This document shows, piece after piece, positions 9,501 through 17,518 of a stretch of DNA of 37,801 bases; the stretch's first letter is position 1; the number at the start of each line of letters is the position of its first letter. The notes under the pieces were generated by a model. It did no database searches and was not told the origin of the DNA. It worked only from the letters and a program-made list of their open reading frames with translations. The stretch lies in assembly GCF_012641395.1 (NCBI RefSeq), contig NZ_JABAIH010000029.1, positions 1 to 37,801 of the forward strand. The letters are read 5' to 3'. The DNA comes from Rhizobium sp. P32RR-XVIII. GTDB lineage: Bacteria; Pseudomonadota; Alphaproteobacteria; Rhizobiales; Rhizobiaceae. The translations under genes were made by a program, and so were the position numbers.

Positions 9501-10047
9501 CAAACCCTTCGTGAACATGAAAGGTGCCGCCTGGCAACTGCAGCCGCTCGGCGGCGTGGCCCCACCCGTGAGCCAAGCCACCTTGGCCCTGTTCCAACGT
9601 GCCGCTGCCATCCGGGACGCCTTCTTCCCGGCTGGCGGCGAGCCGCGGATTCGTTTCGACATCACGCCGCAGCCGCCACACGATGGCGATGAACCGGCGA
9701 CGCTCACGCTGGGCGGCAGGACCATCAACACCTCGGACGGCGCCGCCGGCCAGGCCTCCCTCACTTGGCCGGGCGCGGATGGACTCAACCCGGCGCGCGT
9801 AACGTTCGGGCAAGCCGGCGACGTCGTAGCCGTGGACGCTGGCGGATCCATCGGGGCCAGCGGTCCCTGGGCGCTGTTTCGGCTGTTACGGCAGGCGCGG
9901 ATCTCGCCGTCCGGTCGACCTCAGGAATTTACCGTCACTTTTCGGTCCGGCACTCACGAGGCGAGGTTCACTTTGCGCGCCGGATCGTCCCGCAATCCGT
10001 TCAGCCGCAACCTGCTGAGGGATTTTCGATGCCCGGTGCTCCAATGA
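6511..10047 (+). CDS. tssM: TssM (IcmF), inner-membrane channel subunit
   Basis: At 1178 residues it has normal TssM length. Two membrane helices occur in the first 70 residues (MASMLVWYLAPLMP and LLVLAMVVIWAG). A cytoplasmic NTPase domain follows, with Walker A GPPGSGKTT near residue 130, DTAGRYT near 178 and SKADQL near 263. A third membrane helix lies near residues 435-455 (IASLSAIAAVTLAISLGLW). The rest is periplasmic, ending in the beta-rich TssM C-terminal domain (GPWALFRLLRQA). The intact P-loop suggests NTP binding. It is coupled to tssL by a one-base overlap and to tagF by overlap. Confidence 0.95.
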   Translation: MENLQYLAAYFVNRWTYSFAGVGMASMLVWYLAPLMPGFDGYLARTLLVLAMVVIWAGVNGSISWVRRRRENKLAAGLTEESASDERDVRAATAEEVARLRERVRIVLRRLRKGRRKGYLYEQPWYVLIGPPGSGKTTALLNAGLKFPMGQLDGEDAAVGGVGGTRLCDWWFADEAVLIDTAGRYTTQDSDAPVDRAGWEGFLDLLRRTRKRQPLNGAIVVVSLTDIAAADPATRAAHARTVRRRVTELSDRLRLRVPVYMVVSKADQLVGFNEYFDDLDAEGRGQVWGMTFPLAKGAETFTDEFRLLLDRLDERMFERLQAERAPDRRALLGGFPLQLASLQQPLADFLAQAFGGTRLDPAPFLRGVYITSATQEGTPIDRLTGMLSRSFGIDQKRAPSLRPVAGRSYFLERMLGEVILGESLLVSTNSKRIRHWRLLRIASLSAIAAVTLAISLGLWRVEASNRLAVERADEAIAGYHQQLAGADLDPVSNDDLTHIVPLLDAAQVLPREPENWLTGVFGLSQSEKLEAVERLIYHDSLERILLPRLIWRLEQQMRSQMDKPDFVFEATRVYLMLGGAGPLDPALVRDWMALDWSARFPGVLNAQLREHLLAHLNALLSDPLPPVTLDGALVQTARASFSRVSLAARVYGRIRPAASAKSVPDWTPSAELGSAGSSLFTRVSGKSLAEGIPGFFTVAGFQKVLLPNLLGATQAAANESWILGQTQKTPSDRTESETLEREVVALYSADFLKQWDDMLNDLALAPFEDRPAAIQGLYVLSAPQSPMRDLLKSIALELTFMPTGQPTGDGTPAPAGDPSVAAAATAQQKSLAAAIGGAATPDAASMPAIVDLDQHYRPLRDFVGDGQAEPITGVFRLINMLQQELAQLGPDASNVPATLQGSGDPVQLLLAESQRQPPPLARWLQQIADSGRSMITGSVQHAAAAAFSAADGPSKLCGTVVTRQFPFSSSNEDAPLDDFARLFGPAGVLDTYFQRQIKPFVNMKGAAWQLQPLGGVAPPVSQATLALFQRAAAIRDAFFPAGGEPRIRFDITPQPPHDGDEPATLTLGGRTINTSDGAAGQASLTWPGADGLNPARVTFGQAGDVVAVDAGGSIGASGPWALFRLLRQARISPSGRPQEFTVTFRSGTHEARFTLRAGSSRNPFSRNLLRDFRCPVLQ

Positions 10048-10595
10048 ATGCACGGCAGGCCTCAGGCCGCTCGAGAGGCTTCTTCGGCAAGCTCCCATCC
10101 CGGGGCGACTTCCTCCACGCCGGATTGTCGTTGGACTTTATTCAGCCCTGGGACTTGTGGCTGCAACGTGTTCTGGCCGACGGTCAGCGGATGCTGGGCG
10201 AGACCTGGCCGGAAGTGTGGCGTGTGGCGCCCGTCTGGCGTTTTGCCTTGCCACGCTGGCAGTGTGGCCCGCATCCGGTACTGGGGTTGTGGATGCCAAG
10301 CGTCGACCGCGTCGGACGGTCATTTCCGTTGACATTCGCCGCGGAAGGCGCGGATCACGGCGACGCCTTCCTTGATGCGGCAGAGCAGGTTGGTCGGACT
10401 GCGATCGGCTTTAATCTGGCGCCTGAGGCGATGATGTCCCGACTGCGCGATGCTTCCTCGCCCGAACCGATGATGGCCGCCTCCGCTAGGCAAGCACGCT
10501 GGTGGAGTACAGGAGGCCCCTTCGTCGCACCCACAGAGTTGCTGCTGGATAGCCTGCCGGACAGCGTCGGATTTGACCGGATGCTACGCCGGTGA
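10029..10595 (+). CDS. tagF: TagF, T6SS-associated regulator of assembly
   Basis: A 188-residue TagF/SciT-type protein, recognised by FFGKLPSRGDFLHAGLS near the N-terminus and GRSFPLTFA in the middle. TagF proteins repress T6SS post-translationally in Pseudomonas and Agrobacterium; the Agrobacterium form is fused to the PppA phosphatase, whereas here the two are separate but adjacent. The ATG at 10029 follows AGGGA at a six-base spacing and lies inside the end of tssM; a second ATG at 10044 would give an ATGA overlap. The open frame runs further upstream but only as a shadow of tssM. Confidence 0.9.
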   Translation: MPGAPMNARQASGRSRGFFGKLPSRGDFLHAGLSLDFIQPWDLWLQRVLADGQRMLGETWPEVWRVAPVWRFALPRWQCGPHPVLGLWMPSVDRVGRSFPLTFAAEGADHGDAFLDAAEQVGRTAIGFNLAPEAMMSRLRDASSPEPMMAASARQARWWSTGGPFVAPTELLLDSLPDSVGFDRMLRR

Positions 10596-11305
10596 GGGAG
10601 GTGCTTCGCCATTGGGCTGCCTCACATCCCGGCGCAGTCCGGATCCAGAATCAGGATTCCTACATATGCCGCCCGACCCTCGGCCTGTTCTCGGTAGCTG
10701 ATGGCGCAGGCGGTCATAGCGAAGGTGAGGTCGCCTCTACCCAGGTGGTGAAACTGCTGGGTGAAATGTCGGAGACGGTCCCGCCGTCTGAGCGGTTGGC
10801 AGAGGTTCGTGTCCGCTTGCACGCCGTGCACGATTTGCTCCTTGAAAAGGGGCGGTCCCAGGTCCCGCAAGTGACCCTCGCAACCACAGTCATAGTGCTG
10901 ATGGTGCATGGAGACCATTTCGCTTTCCTATGGGCTGGTGACTCACGCGGTTATCTGCTGCGCGACGGGACGCTGCATCGCCTGACCTCCGACCACAGCC
11001 TCGTCCAGGAATTGGTGGATTCAGGGACGATCACGACAGCCGAGGCCGAGACCCATCCACTCAGCAACGTGATCACCAGAGCCGTCGGCGCCGGCGGACA
11101 CGAGCTCCTGATCGACAAAATTCGGGGCATTGCACGGCCAGACGACAGGCTTCTGTTGTGCAGCGATGGTTTGTACAAGACCCTGAGTTCAGAGGAGATG
11201 GTCGAGATTATGGCTCGCGACGGCGATGTCGCGGAAATGCTCGTCGCGGCGGCGCTCGCCCAGCATGCGCGGGACAACATCACGGCCGTGGTGACGGCGT
11301 TCTGA
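10592..11305 (+). CDS. pppA: PppA, PP2C-type Ser/Thr phosphatase of the T6SS switch
   Basis: A 237-residue PPM/PP2C phosphatase: RIQNQDSY, VADGAGGHSEGEVAS, LWAGDSRGYLLRDG, LLLCSDGLYK and ARDNITAVV are the metal-binding and structural motifs in the usual order. It is expected to reverse phosphorylation by the PpkA-like kinase at 28432 and so turn assembly off. It begins with GTG in a four-base overlap with tagF (GTGA) and is the last gene of this operon. Confidence 0.93.
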   Translation: MREVLRHWAASHPGAVRIQNQDSYICRPTLGLFSVADGAGGHSEGEVASTQVVKLLGEMSETVPPSERLAEVRVRLHAVHDLLLEKGRSQVPQVTLATTVIVLMVHGDHFAFLWAGDSRGYLLRDGTLHRLTSDHSLVQELVDSGTITTAEAETHPLSNVITRAVGAGGHELLIDKIRGIARPDDRLLLCSDGLYKTLSSEEMVEIMARDGDVAEMLVAAALAQHARDNITAVVTAF

Positions 11306-11755
11306 GTCCGACAGAAGATTCGGGCGCGGAAGGACGAACTTCTTTCGGAATCTGGGGGCGGGACCATAATGAGCTACGACGTCTGATGACGGCTTTCAGG
11401 CCCTTTGTGGAACGAGACGTCGGATTTTTCCAACGTTTTGGCTCTCGACGAGACATGCGATGCTTCATTGGCTGTTACGCGATCGGAAACGTTGGGCGAG
11501 GGTATTTATCTTAGCTGATACGCACTCAACTTTGCGCGGTGTACTATCCCTTTCATCGGCTGAAATCGCAATCGGTTGAGGGGACGTGCGGTAAATTGCT
11601 GGCGGAGGCTTTCTAGCATGTCGCGGTTTTGTTGGCGGCGGCACCAGTGATAGCGGCCGACGTGGTGCCGATTACAGCGCCACGGTCGAGCAACAGCCCG
11701 ATCATCGCTCGACCGAGACCACGATATCCTTCAGAGGCGGTGCGCTCGGCGGGCT

Positions 11756-11905
11756 ATGGTTGATCCCTTCAAGTCGCTGGGCATCGAGAAGGGAAAATCC
11801 TTCACACCCGATACCGACGTGAACGAAGCTTTTCGACGCACGAGAGTGCGCAGGCATGACCGGAACATCAGCGCCAACATGTCTCTTTCCCGTACTTCAG
11901 GGTAG
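11756..11905 (+). pseudogene. Possible remnant of a DUF1254/DUF1214-family gene
   Basis: A 49-codon frame begins MVDPFKSLGIEKGKSFTPD, which resembles the conserved LKSLGIEKGKPFNPD segment of DUF1254/DUF1214 proteins. It ends in a stop soon after, and the flanks do not continue the family in any frame I could follow. It has no ribosome site. It is probably decayed coding DNA rather than a functional peptide. The match is by eye over about 19 residues. Confidence 0.4.
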
Positions 11906-12441
11906 CCATTGGTTCGCTCCCGCGTTGCCGGAAGGCGCCCACGCCCCAATCCGTAAACGCTGCCGTTAGGGGCCTGCTGGAAAATCGCGCCGTCAAAGGC
12001 CGAGCGCCCACGATCACCAACGGTCATGATCCCCATCGATCGAGGTGATCGTCATCTCTTAAATTGTAGATGAACAGCATATAATTTTGCATTTGTATCG
12101 AGGTGCCCATTCCGAGTATCGTGGGCCCCGGACAAACCAGCGAGGGGCCTGTATGTTTCCTGCGGTTGGGAGGTTGATTGTTCTGGGCATCAGATTGCCT
12201 CTCAAAGGTTAATTATTGTACTAGCAGCGACTCTGAGGGCGGTGCCCGTGGTCGCAGCGAACGTCGTCGGCGCCGTGTTTGCACCAGGATTGCGGCGCAC
12301 AGCCGTCGCATTATAGCCGTAGCGATGTTCTATTTGCGAAACGACCGCGTTCTACCCGCAGCAACTGCAATCGCGCGCCATACCGGTTTGCTGGCACGTG
12401 CTGGAATTATACCGACCAATACCGTGCCGCAGCACCCCCAA

Positions 12442-12468
12442 GCAGCTATCGGCTACACCGATAGCTGC
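12442..12468. terminator. Stem-loop downstream of hcp
   Basis: GCAGCTATCGG and CCGATAGCTGC are perfect 11-bp arms around the loop CTACA, ending 22 bp past the hcp stop on the minus strand. It is best read as a terminator or mRNA-stabilising hairpin for the abundant hcp message; the T-run after it is weak (TTGGGGG), so termination strength is uncertain. Confidence 0.6.
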
Positions 12469-12490
12469 AGAGGGGAGGCTTGGCTTTGAG

Positions 12491-12967
12491 TCAGCTCAGC
12501 TGTGCCGTCTCCAGATCATAGGTGACGTTGAAGGGCTGGCCCTCGGTGGCGTCGTCCTTCATCTGCTTGGTCTTGAACAGCACCTTGGTAAAATTCAGGG
12601 AAATGGTTTCCATTGGTCGGTCCGCGCCGCTCGCATGAGAATAGCCGCTGATCATGGCATTGGTTAGTTCCAGTGACAAAAAGACGTCCTGCTTGCTCTT
12701 ATCGGTGCGCGTGAACTCGACTTTCACCGTCTTACCGTGGCCGCCGAGTGCTTCCTGCATCAGCTTGCCCGTGGAGATATCGTTCTCTTTGGTAACCACC
12801 ACCTCGCTGACCGAGGGAGCTGTCGATTCACGCTCCGCGGCGGAACCGACCGCTGTGTGTATCCCGCGTCCAACGCCCCATTGAAACGAGTTCAGTTCGA
12901 TCCACTTGGTGTGGCCGGTCTCCGTCACATCCCCGTCGATACCGTCATACTTCATATAAATGGCCAT
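12491..12967 (-). CDS. hcp: Hcp (TssD), T6SS inner tube protein
   Basis: A 158-residue Hcp1-family protein: MAIYMKYDGIDGDVTETGH at the start, WIELNSFQWGVGRGI, VSEVVVTKENDISTGKL and LFKTKQMKDD are typical of tube-forming Hcp. Hexamers stack to form the tube expelled by sheath contraction and can carry small effectors. The start at 12967 gives the standard N-terminus; the open frame continues upstream to 13072 but that part only shadows clpV. It follows clpV by 19 bp, so the two are probably co-transcribed, with a stem-loop just downstream. It is the only hcp in the window. Confidence 0.95.
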   Translation of the reverse strand: MAIYMKYDGIDGDVTETGHTKWIELNSFQWGVGRGIHTAVGSAAERESTAPSVSEVVVTKENDISTGKLMQEALGGHGKTVKVEFTRTDKSKQDVFLSLELTNAMISGYSHASGADRPMETISLNFTKVLFKTKQMKDDATEGQPFNVTYDLETAQLS

Positions 12968-12986
12968 GGAACACGTACCTTTCGTT

Positions 12987-15605
12987 TTATTGTAGGTGGG
13001 ATAGGAAGGAGCCGGTATCGTCGATCTCGACCGTAGCCTGCTCCGCCGGCCTTCCTTCCGCCATGCGTGCAAGAAATTGGGCCGACAGATCCGGCAGCAG
13101 GGTTTTCGTCAGCAAGCTTTCGATGGCTCGGGCGCCGGCGCCGGCATCGGTGCAGCGGGTAACGATCGCATCGACCAGCTCAGGGCTGTAGCGCAGGCTC
13201 GTGCCGAATTTCCGTTCGACGCGAGTTGCGATCCGATCGAGTTGCAATTCGGCGACCTGGCGCAGGGCATCCTGGCTGAGCGGCAAATAGGGCACGACCG
13301 TCATTCGTCCGAGGAAGGCGGGTTTGAACGTCTTGGCCAATTCCTCCCGCAGAGCCACCGCCAGCCCCTCGGCGTTCGGGGCCGTCTTCGAATCGGCGAA
13401 AAGCCGGGAGATCAAGTCGGTCCCCGTGTTGGAGGTCATGATGATGATCGTATTCTTGAAGTCGATGTCGCGGCCTTCGCTGTCCTTCATGATGCCCTTG
13501 TCGAAAGCCTGGAAGAAGACGTCGTGGACGCTTGGATGGGCCTTTTCCATCTCGTCCAGCAAGACGACGGAGTAGGGACGGCGACGGACTGCCTCCGTCA
13601 GGATTCCGCCCTCTCCATATCCGACATAGCCGGGAGGGCTGCCCATCAGCAGGCTGACTTTGTGCTCCTCCTTGAACTCGCTCATGTTGATGACGGTGAG
13701 GTTCTGCTCACCGCCATAAAGAAGTTCGGAAAGGGTGAGGGCCGTCTCGGTCTTGCCGACTCCAGAGGTTCCGACCATCAGGAAGACACCGATCGGCTTG
13801 CGCGGATCGGTCAGGCCGGCCCGGGACGTGCGGACCGACTGCGCAATCGCCTCGAGAGCTTGGGGCTGGCCAATGATGCGCCGCTCCATCGCCTGGCGCA
13901 GCTTGAGAACAGTGTGAATCTCGTTGCTCCGCATCCGGCCCGCCGGAATTCCGGTCCAGCTTTCGACGATTTCCGCCACCGCCTGGGCATCCACCACGGG
14001 GAACACCAGCGGCTGCTCCCTTTGCACAGTGATGAGTTCGGCGGTCAGTGCGGCCAAATCCCGCTGCAATGCTGCCGGCTCCGGCGACATCTCAATGCGC
14101 GCCCGCGTTTCCGCGATCGCTTGGGCCAAGCGGCGTTCATTGTCCCATCGCCCCTGCAACTCCTTCAGTCTCACGTCCAGCTGCCCGGATTCGGCTTCCA
14201 GGGCCGCGATCCGCATCTCGTGATCGGCGCCGGATAGAAACTCCCTGCGCAGTACGCGCAGCTCTGTCCCGATCAGATTGATCCGGCGCCGCATATCCTC
14301 GACTGCCGGAGATGGCGAGGCTTGGCTCATCGCCACGCGGGCGCAGGCGGTATCGATCAGGCTGACGGCCTTGTCCGGAAGCTGTCGGCTGGGAATGAAC
14401 CGGGCCGACAGTTTGACTGCAGCCTCGACCGCCTCGTCGAGTATATGGATGCCGTGATGCTGTTCGAGGGTGGAGAGCAGGCCGCGCACCATGGCGACGG
14501 CCATGTCTTCGGAGGGCTCCTCGACCTTCACTGTCTGAAACCGCCGGGTCAGCGCCGCATCTTTCTCGAAGTACTTCTTGTATTCGGCCCAAGTCGTCGC
14601 CGCGATCATGCGGAGCTCGCCGCGCGCCAGCGCCGGCTTCAGAAGATTGGCCGCATCCCCCTGGCCGGCGCCGTTGCCAGCGCCGATCAAGTTGTGGGCC
14701 TCGTCGACGAAAAGGATGACGGGGGTGGGGCTAGCCTGGCATTCCTCGATCACCGAGCGCAGCCGGTTCTCGAACTCGCCCTTGATCCCCGCTCCCGCCT
14801 GGAGGAGGCCCAGATCAAGCGTGCGAATGGTGACATTAGCGATTGCCTGCGGCACATCGCCGGCTGCGATGCGTAGCGCAAGTCCTTCGACTACGGCGGT
14901 CTTGCCGACGCCCGCCTCGCCGGTAAGGATAGGGTTGTTCTGCCGGCGCCGCGTCAAGATGTCGATGACCTGCCGGATCTCGCTGTCTCGACCCAGGATC
15001 GGGTCAATGCGGCCGGCGCGCGCCCGAGCGGTAAGGTCGACGGAGTAGCGATCGAGCGCCGTACCGCCCGCAGACGCCGGCCGATCGGCAATTGCACTTA
15101 CGTCTCCCTCGCTTTCGGCCGGAGACTCCGCGCCGCCCGCGACGATCTTGGCGAAGTCCCGCCGGAGGATATCCGGGACGATCCGTCGCAGATGGGGTGC
15201 TGCCTCATGCAGGCGTGCACTGATCGCGCTGTCGGCGAGCGCCGCGCTGATCAGATGGCCGGATCGGATGAGGCGCGCGCCATCCTCGATGGATGCAAGC
15301 AGCCAAGCGTCCTTGACCAGGCCGACCAGGTCCGGGGAAAGGCTGGGGGCGCGGCCGTTTCCGGTTGTCATCCGGTCCAGCACCACGGTCAGCTGGGCCG
15401 TGAGGCCGTCCACCGGAAGCTCAAAATGGCGTGCGATCGAAGAGACATCCGAACACGGATCCTCGAGCAGCTGGAGCAGCCAGTGCTCGATCTCGACATT
15501 GTAGTGCGTGCGGGACAGCGTTTTTCCAGCCGCCATCTCCAGTGCTCGGCGGCAGGTTTCATCCAATCGGTTGACCAGAAGCTTCAAGTCGATGGTTGGC
15601 ATCAT
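12987..15605 (-). CDS. clpV: TssH/ClpV, AAA+ ATPase that recycles the sheath
   Basis: An 872-residue ClpV. The N domain (about 1-160) binds contracted TssC. The first AAA+ module has Walker A GEAGVGKT near residue 228 and Walker B ILFVDEAHNLIGAG; the coiled middle domain follows; the second AAA+ module has Walker A GTSGVGKTETA near 611 and Walker B VVLLDEMEKAH. It is intact and of normal length. ATG codons at 15605 and 15602 share the upstream AGGAC. It is divergent from tssA, across a 176-bp region containing an operator-like palindrome. Confidence 0.95.
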   Translation of the reverse strand: MMPTIDLKLLVNRLDETCRRALEMAAGKTLSRTHYNVEIEHWLLQLLEDPCSDVSSIARHFELPVDGLTAQLTVVLDRMTTGNGRAPSLSPDLVGLVKDAWLLASIEDGARLIRSGHLISAALADSAISARLHEAAPHLRRIVPDILRRDFAKIVAGGAESPAESEGDVSAIADRPASAGGTALDRYSVDLTARARAGRIDPILGRDSEIRQVIDILTRRRQNNPILTGEAGVGKTAVVEGLALRIAAGDVPQAIANVTIRTLDLGLLQAGAGIKGEFENRLRSVIEECQASPTPVILFVDEAHNLIGAGNGAGQGDAANLLKPALARGELRMIAATTWAEYKKYFEKDAALTRRFQTVKVEEPSEDMAVAMVRGLLSTLEQHHGIHILDEAVEAAVKLSARFIPSRQLPDKAVSLIDTACARVAMSQASPSPAVEDMRRRINLIGTELRVLRREFLSGADHEMRIAALEAESGQLDVRLKELQGRWDNERRLAQAIAETRARIEMSPEPAALQRDLAALTAELITVQREQPLVFPVVDAQAVAEIVESWTGIPAGRMRSNEIHTVLKLRQAMERRIIGQPQALEAIAQSVRTSRAGLTDPRKPIGVFLMVGTSGVGKTETALTLSELLYGGEQNLTVINMSEFKEEHKVSLLMGSPPGYVGYGEGGILTEAVRRRPYSVVLLDEMEKAHPSVHDVFFQAFDKGIMKDSEGRDIDFKNTIIIMTSNTGTDLISRLFADSKTAPNAEGLAVALREELAKTFKPAFLGRMTVVPYLPLSQDALRQVAELQLDRIATRVERKFGTSLRYSPELVDAIVTRCTDAGAGARAIESLLTKTLLPDLSAQFLARMAEGRPAEQATVEIDDTGSFLSHLQ

Positions 15606-15667
15606 AAGTCCTCTGCTCGCCCTTTATAATGAAGATTTATGGCTCGTCGGAGATGTTGTCCAGTTGA

Positions 15668-15723
15668 GTTTGGTTACGAGTGTAACCTATTTGAGTAATA
15701 ATGAAATTATTCCGTAACCAAAC
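15668..15723. promoter_or_regulatory. clpV/tssA divergent control region with nested inverted repeats
   Basis: GTTTGGTTACG (15668-15678) and CGTAACCAAAC (15713-15723) are a perfect 11-bp inverted pair 34 bp apart. Inside the left part lies the perfect palindrome GGTTAC-GAGT-GTAACC (15672-15687), whose core is GTTAC-N4-GTAAC. There are thus three copies of the half-site. This suits a dimeric regulator bound at one full site plus one half-site between two divergent promoters. No clear -24/-12 sigma-54 element is visible. Confidence 0.6.
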
Positions 15724-15781
15724 CGAGGGAAAACGGATTGAATACTTTCAATGCGCTCTTCAGAACGAGTGAGCTATAGAA

Positions 15782-16891
15782 ATGATCGCGATAAATCAGC
15801 AGGAATTACCTGATATTGAAGAGATTCTACGGCCTATTTCAGACGTGTATACTGTGGACAGCGATCCCCGACTCAATGTAACGCCGCAGTCGCTGTATTT
15901 TCGTTTGCGCGATGCTCGTTCCGAGGCGCGCGCGGCTGAGCGCATCATCGACAATGATCCCAGCGCCGAGGTGGGCGCGTCGCGCCACTGGATCACAGTT
16001 CGTGATCTTGCCATCGAAGTGCTTATCACGACGGCGAAGGATATCGAGATAGCGGCGTGGCTGACCGAAAGTCTGGTGCGCAGCAACGGGCTCGCTGGCC
16101 TCCAGGCCGGCTCGCAGGTCTTGAGCGGGCTGGTATCCCGCTACTGGGACGATGGTCTATTTCCGCTGCCGGACGAAGACGGTATCGAGGGGCGGCTCGC
16201 GCCGATTGCCGGGTTGAATGGACAGGGCGGAGACGGGACCCTGCTGCAGCCACTGCGCAAGCTGGTTCTATACGAGCGAGCCGACGGCACGCCGGTGACC
16301 TACTGGCAGTTCGAGCAGGCCGAGGAAGCCGAGACGCTGGATGCGGCGCGCAAGGCCCAGCGACTCGCGTCCGGGACGCTGGCGTTGCCCGATTTGGAAG
16401 CGGAGGCGCAGACGATCGGCCGCGCCCGTCTCACGGAGGTACTTCGCAGCGTCATCCAGGCGAGCGATGCTTGGCGTAGTCTGGACGAGGCACTGGTTGC
16501 AGCCGCTCAGGAGGCGGCTCCTCCCACCAGGCGCGTCCATCAGTTTCTGGAAAAACTTCGGCGCACTCTCGAACGGTATGCGCCAACGCCTCTCGAGTCA
16601 CCGCATCAGCCCGAGCTGGTCCCCACGGAATCGAGGGCCGGACATGCTCCGGTATCCACTCCCGTGTCTGCGAACCACATTCCGACCCGCGAAGATATGC
16701 TGCACGAGATCTCCCGGCTCGCAGCGCAATTCAGGATCGCCGAGCCGCACTCTCCCCTCAGCTACACATTGGATGATGCCGTTCGCAGGGCACGCCTCGG
16801 TTTGCCGGAATTACTCAAGGAGATGATGCCGGACCTGCAGGCGAGGTCCGCGATCCTTTCGGGTCTCGGCATCAAGCCACCGTCGAATTGA
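15782..16891 (+). CDS. tssA: TssA, T6SS baseplate/sheath-priming protein
   Basis: A 369-residue protein with an ImpA_N domain over about residues 5-130 (IAAWLTESLVRSNGLAGLQAG, RYWDDGLFPLPDEDG). A helical region and a C-terminal segment with ISRLAAQFRIAEPHSPLSYTLDDAVRRARLGLPELLKEMM follow, the short VasJ-like C-terminal type. TssA proteins start baseplate and tail assembly. The ATG at 15782 has no strong Shine-Dalgarno. It is the first gene of the sheath operon; tssB follows after 117 bp. Confidence 0.92.
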   Translation: MIAINQQELPDIEEILRPISDVYTVDSDPRLNVTPQSLYFRLRDARSEARAAERIIDNDPSAEVGASRHWITVRDLAIEVLITTAKDIEIAAWLTESLVRSNGLAGLQAGSQVLSGLVSRYWDDGLFPLPDEDGIEGRLAPIAGLNGQGGDGTLLQPLRKLVLYERADGTPVTYWQFEQAEEAETLDAARKAQRLASGTLALPDLEAEAQTIGRARLTEVLRSVIQASDAWRSLDEALVAAAQEAAPPTRRVHQFLEKLRRTLERYAPTPLESPHQPELVPTESRAGHAPVSTPVSANHIPTREDMLHEISRLAAQFRIAEPHSPLSYTLDDAVRRARLGLPELLKEMMPDLQARSAILSGLGIKPPSN

Positions 16892-17008
16892 GGCGAGTCG
16901 TAGCGCCCTTCATCGAACCCATGATCACGCCACGGCCGGCCTCGGCCGCTCGCATAGTCGCCGTCAGCGCCATCGTCCGGCGCCCCCTTGACTCAGGAAA
17001 GGTCGTCA

Positions 17009-17515
17009 ATGAACGCCAGCATCCATGAAAAGCTTAGCCGCGTGCGCCGGCCGCGTGTCCACATTACCTATGAAGTCGAGACCGAGGGCGCGCAGATCGT
17101 CCGCGAGCTTCCCTTCGTCGTCGGCGTCGTCGGCGACTTCTCTGGCGACCCGGCTCAGCCGTTGCGACCCCTTGCCGAACGCAAATTCATCCAGATCGAC
17201 CGCGACAATTTCGACGAGGTGATGCAGCGGCTTGCGCCTGGCCTGCATCTCAAGGTCGACAACAAGCTGAGCGACGACGGCGGCTTCATGGCGGTGGATC
17301 TCCGCTTCAACGGCATCGAGGATTTTGAGCCGGGCCGGGTGCTCGATCAGATCCCCGCGCTGAGGTCGCTGCTTGAGACGCGCAACAGGCTGCGTGACCT
17401 GATGAGTAAGGCGGACCGCTCCGAAGAGCTGGAAATGCTGCTGGAGCAGGTCCTGAGAAACAAAGATGACCTCGAGGAGATATCGGGTCAGCTCGGCATC
17501 AAGAAGGAAGGCTGA
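17009..17515 (+). CDS. tssB: TssB (VipA), small sheath subunit
   Basis: A 168-residue TssB. RPRVHITYEVETEGA and ELPFVVGVVGDFSG, then ERKFIQIDRDNFDEVM, are the family's hallmark segments. It pairs with TssC to build the contractile sheath. The ATG at 17009 has AGGAAAGG upstream at good spacing; the in-frame TTG at 16988 is less likely. Only three bases separate its stop from tssC1. Confidence 0.96.
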   Translation: MNASIHEKLSRVRRPRVHITYEVETEGAQIVRELPFVVGVVGDFSGDPAQPLRPLAERKFIQIDRDNFDEVMQRLAPGLHLKVDNKLSDDGGFMAVDLRFNGIEDFEPGRVLDQIPALRSLLETRNRLRDLMSKADRSEELEMLLEQVLRNKDDLEEISGQLGIKKEG

Positions 17516-17518
17516 ATC

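Larger units (their letters stand above)
11306..12490. other. 1.2-kb region of degenerate DNA between pppA and hcp
   Basis: I see no intact gene here. Short open frames on both strands lack known motifs. A DUF1254-like fragment is noted separately at 11756-11905, and a strong stem-loop lies at 12442-12468. The stretch separates two convergent T6SS operons and looks like a graveyard of a former insertion. Confidence 0.55.

Noticed and set aside
9765..10028. N-terminal extension of tagF
   Set aside because: The extra 88 residues are an out-of-frame shadow of tssM; AGGGA before the ATG at 10029 and the family N-terminus support the shorter gene.
11731..12036. 101-codon minus-strand frame in the pppA-hcp gap
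   Set aside because: No recognisable motif or ribosome site, and it overlaps the DUF1254-like relic on the other strand.
12178..12489. Small plus-strand gene before hcp
   Set aside because: It starts with TTG, has no ribosome site or family features, and contains the hcp stem-loop.
12968..13072. 35-residue extension of Hcp
   Set aside because: It overlaps the 3' end of clpV in another frame, and Hcp proteins start at MAIYMKYDG.
13077..14237. 386-codon plus-strand open frame opposite clpV
   Set aside because: It is an antisense shadow of a conserved AAA+ gene in high-GC DNA, with no domain of its own.
15606..15781. Sigma-54 promoter for the sheath operon
   Set aside because: No GG-N10-GC with the expected flanking bases is visible between clpV and tssA.
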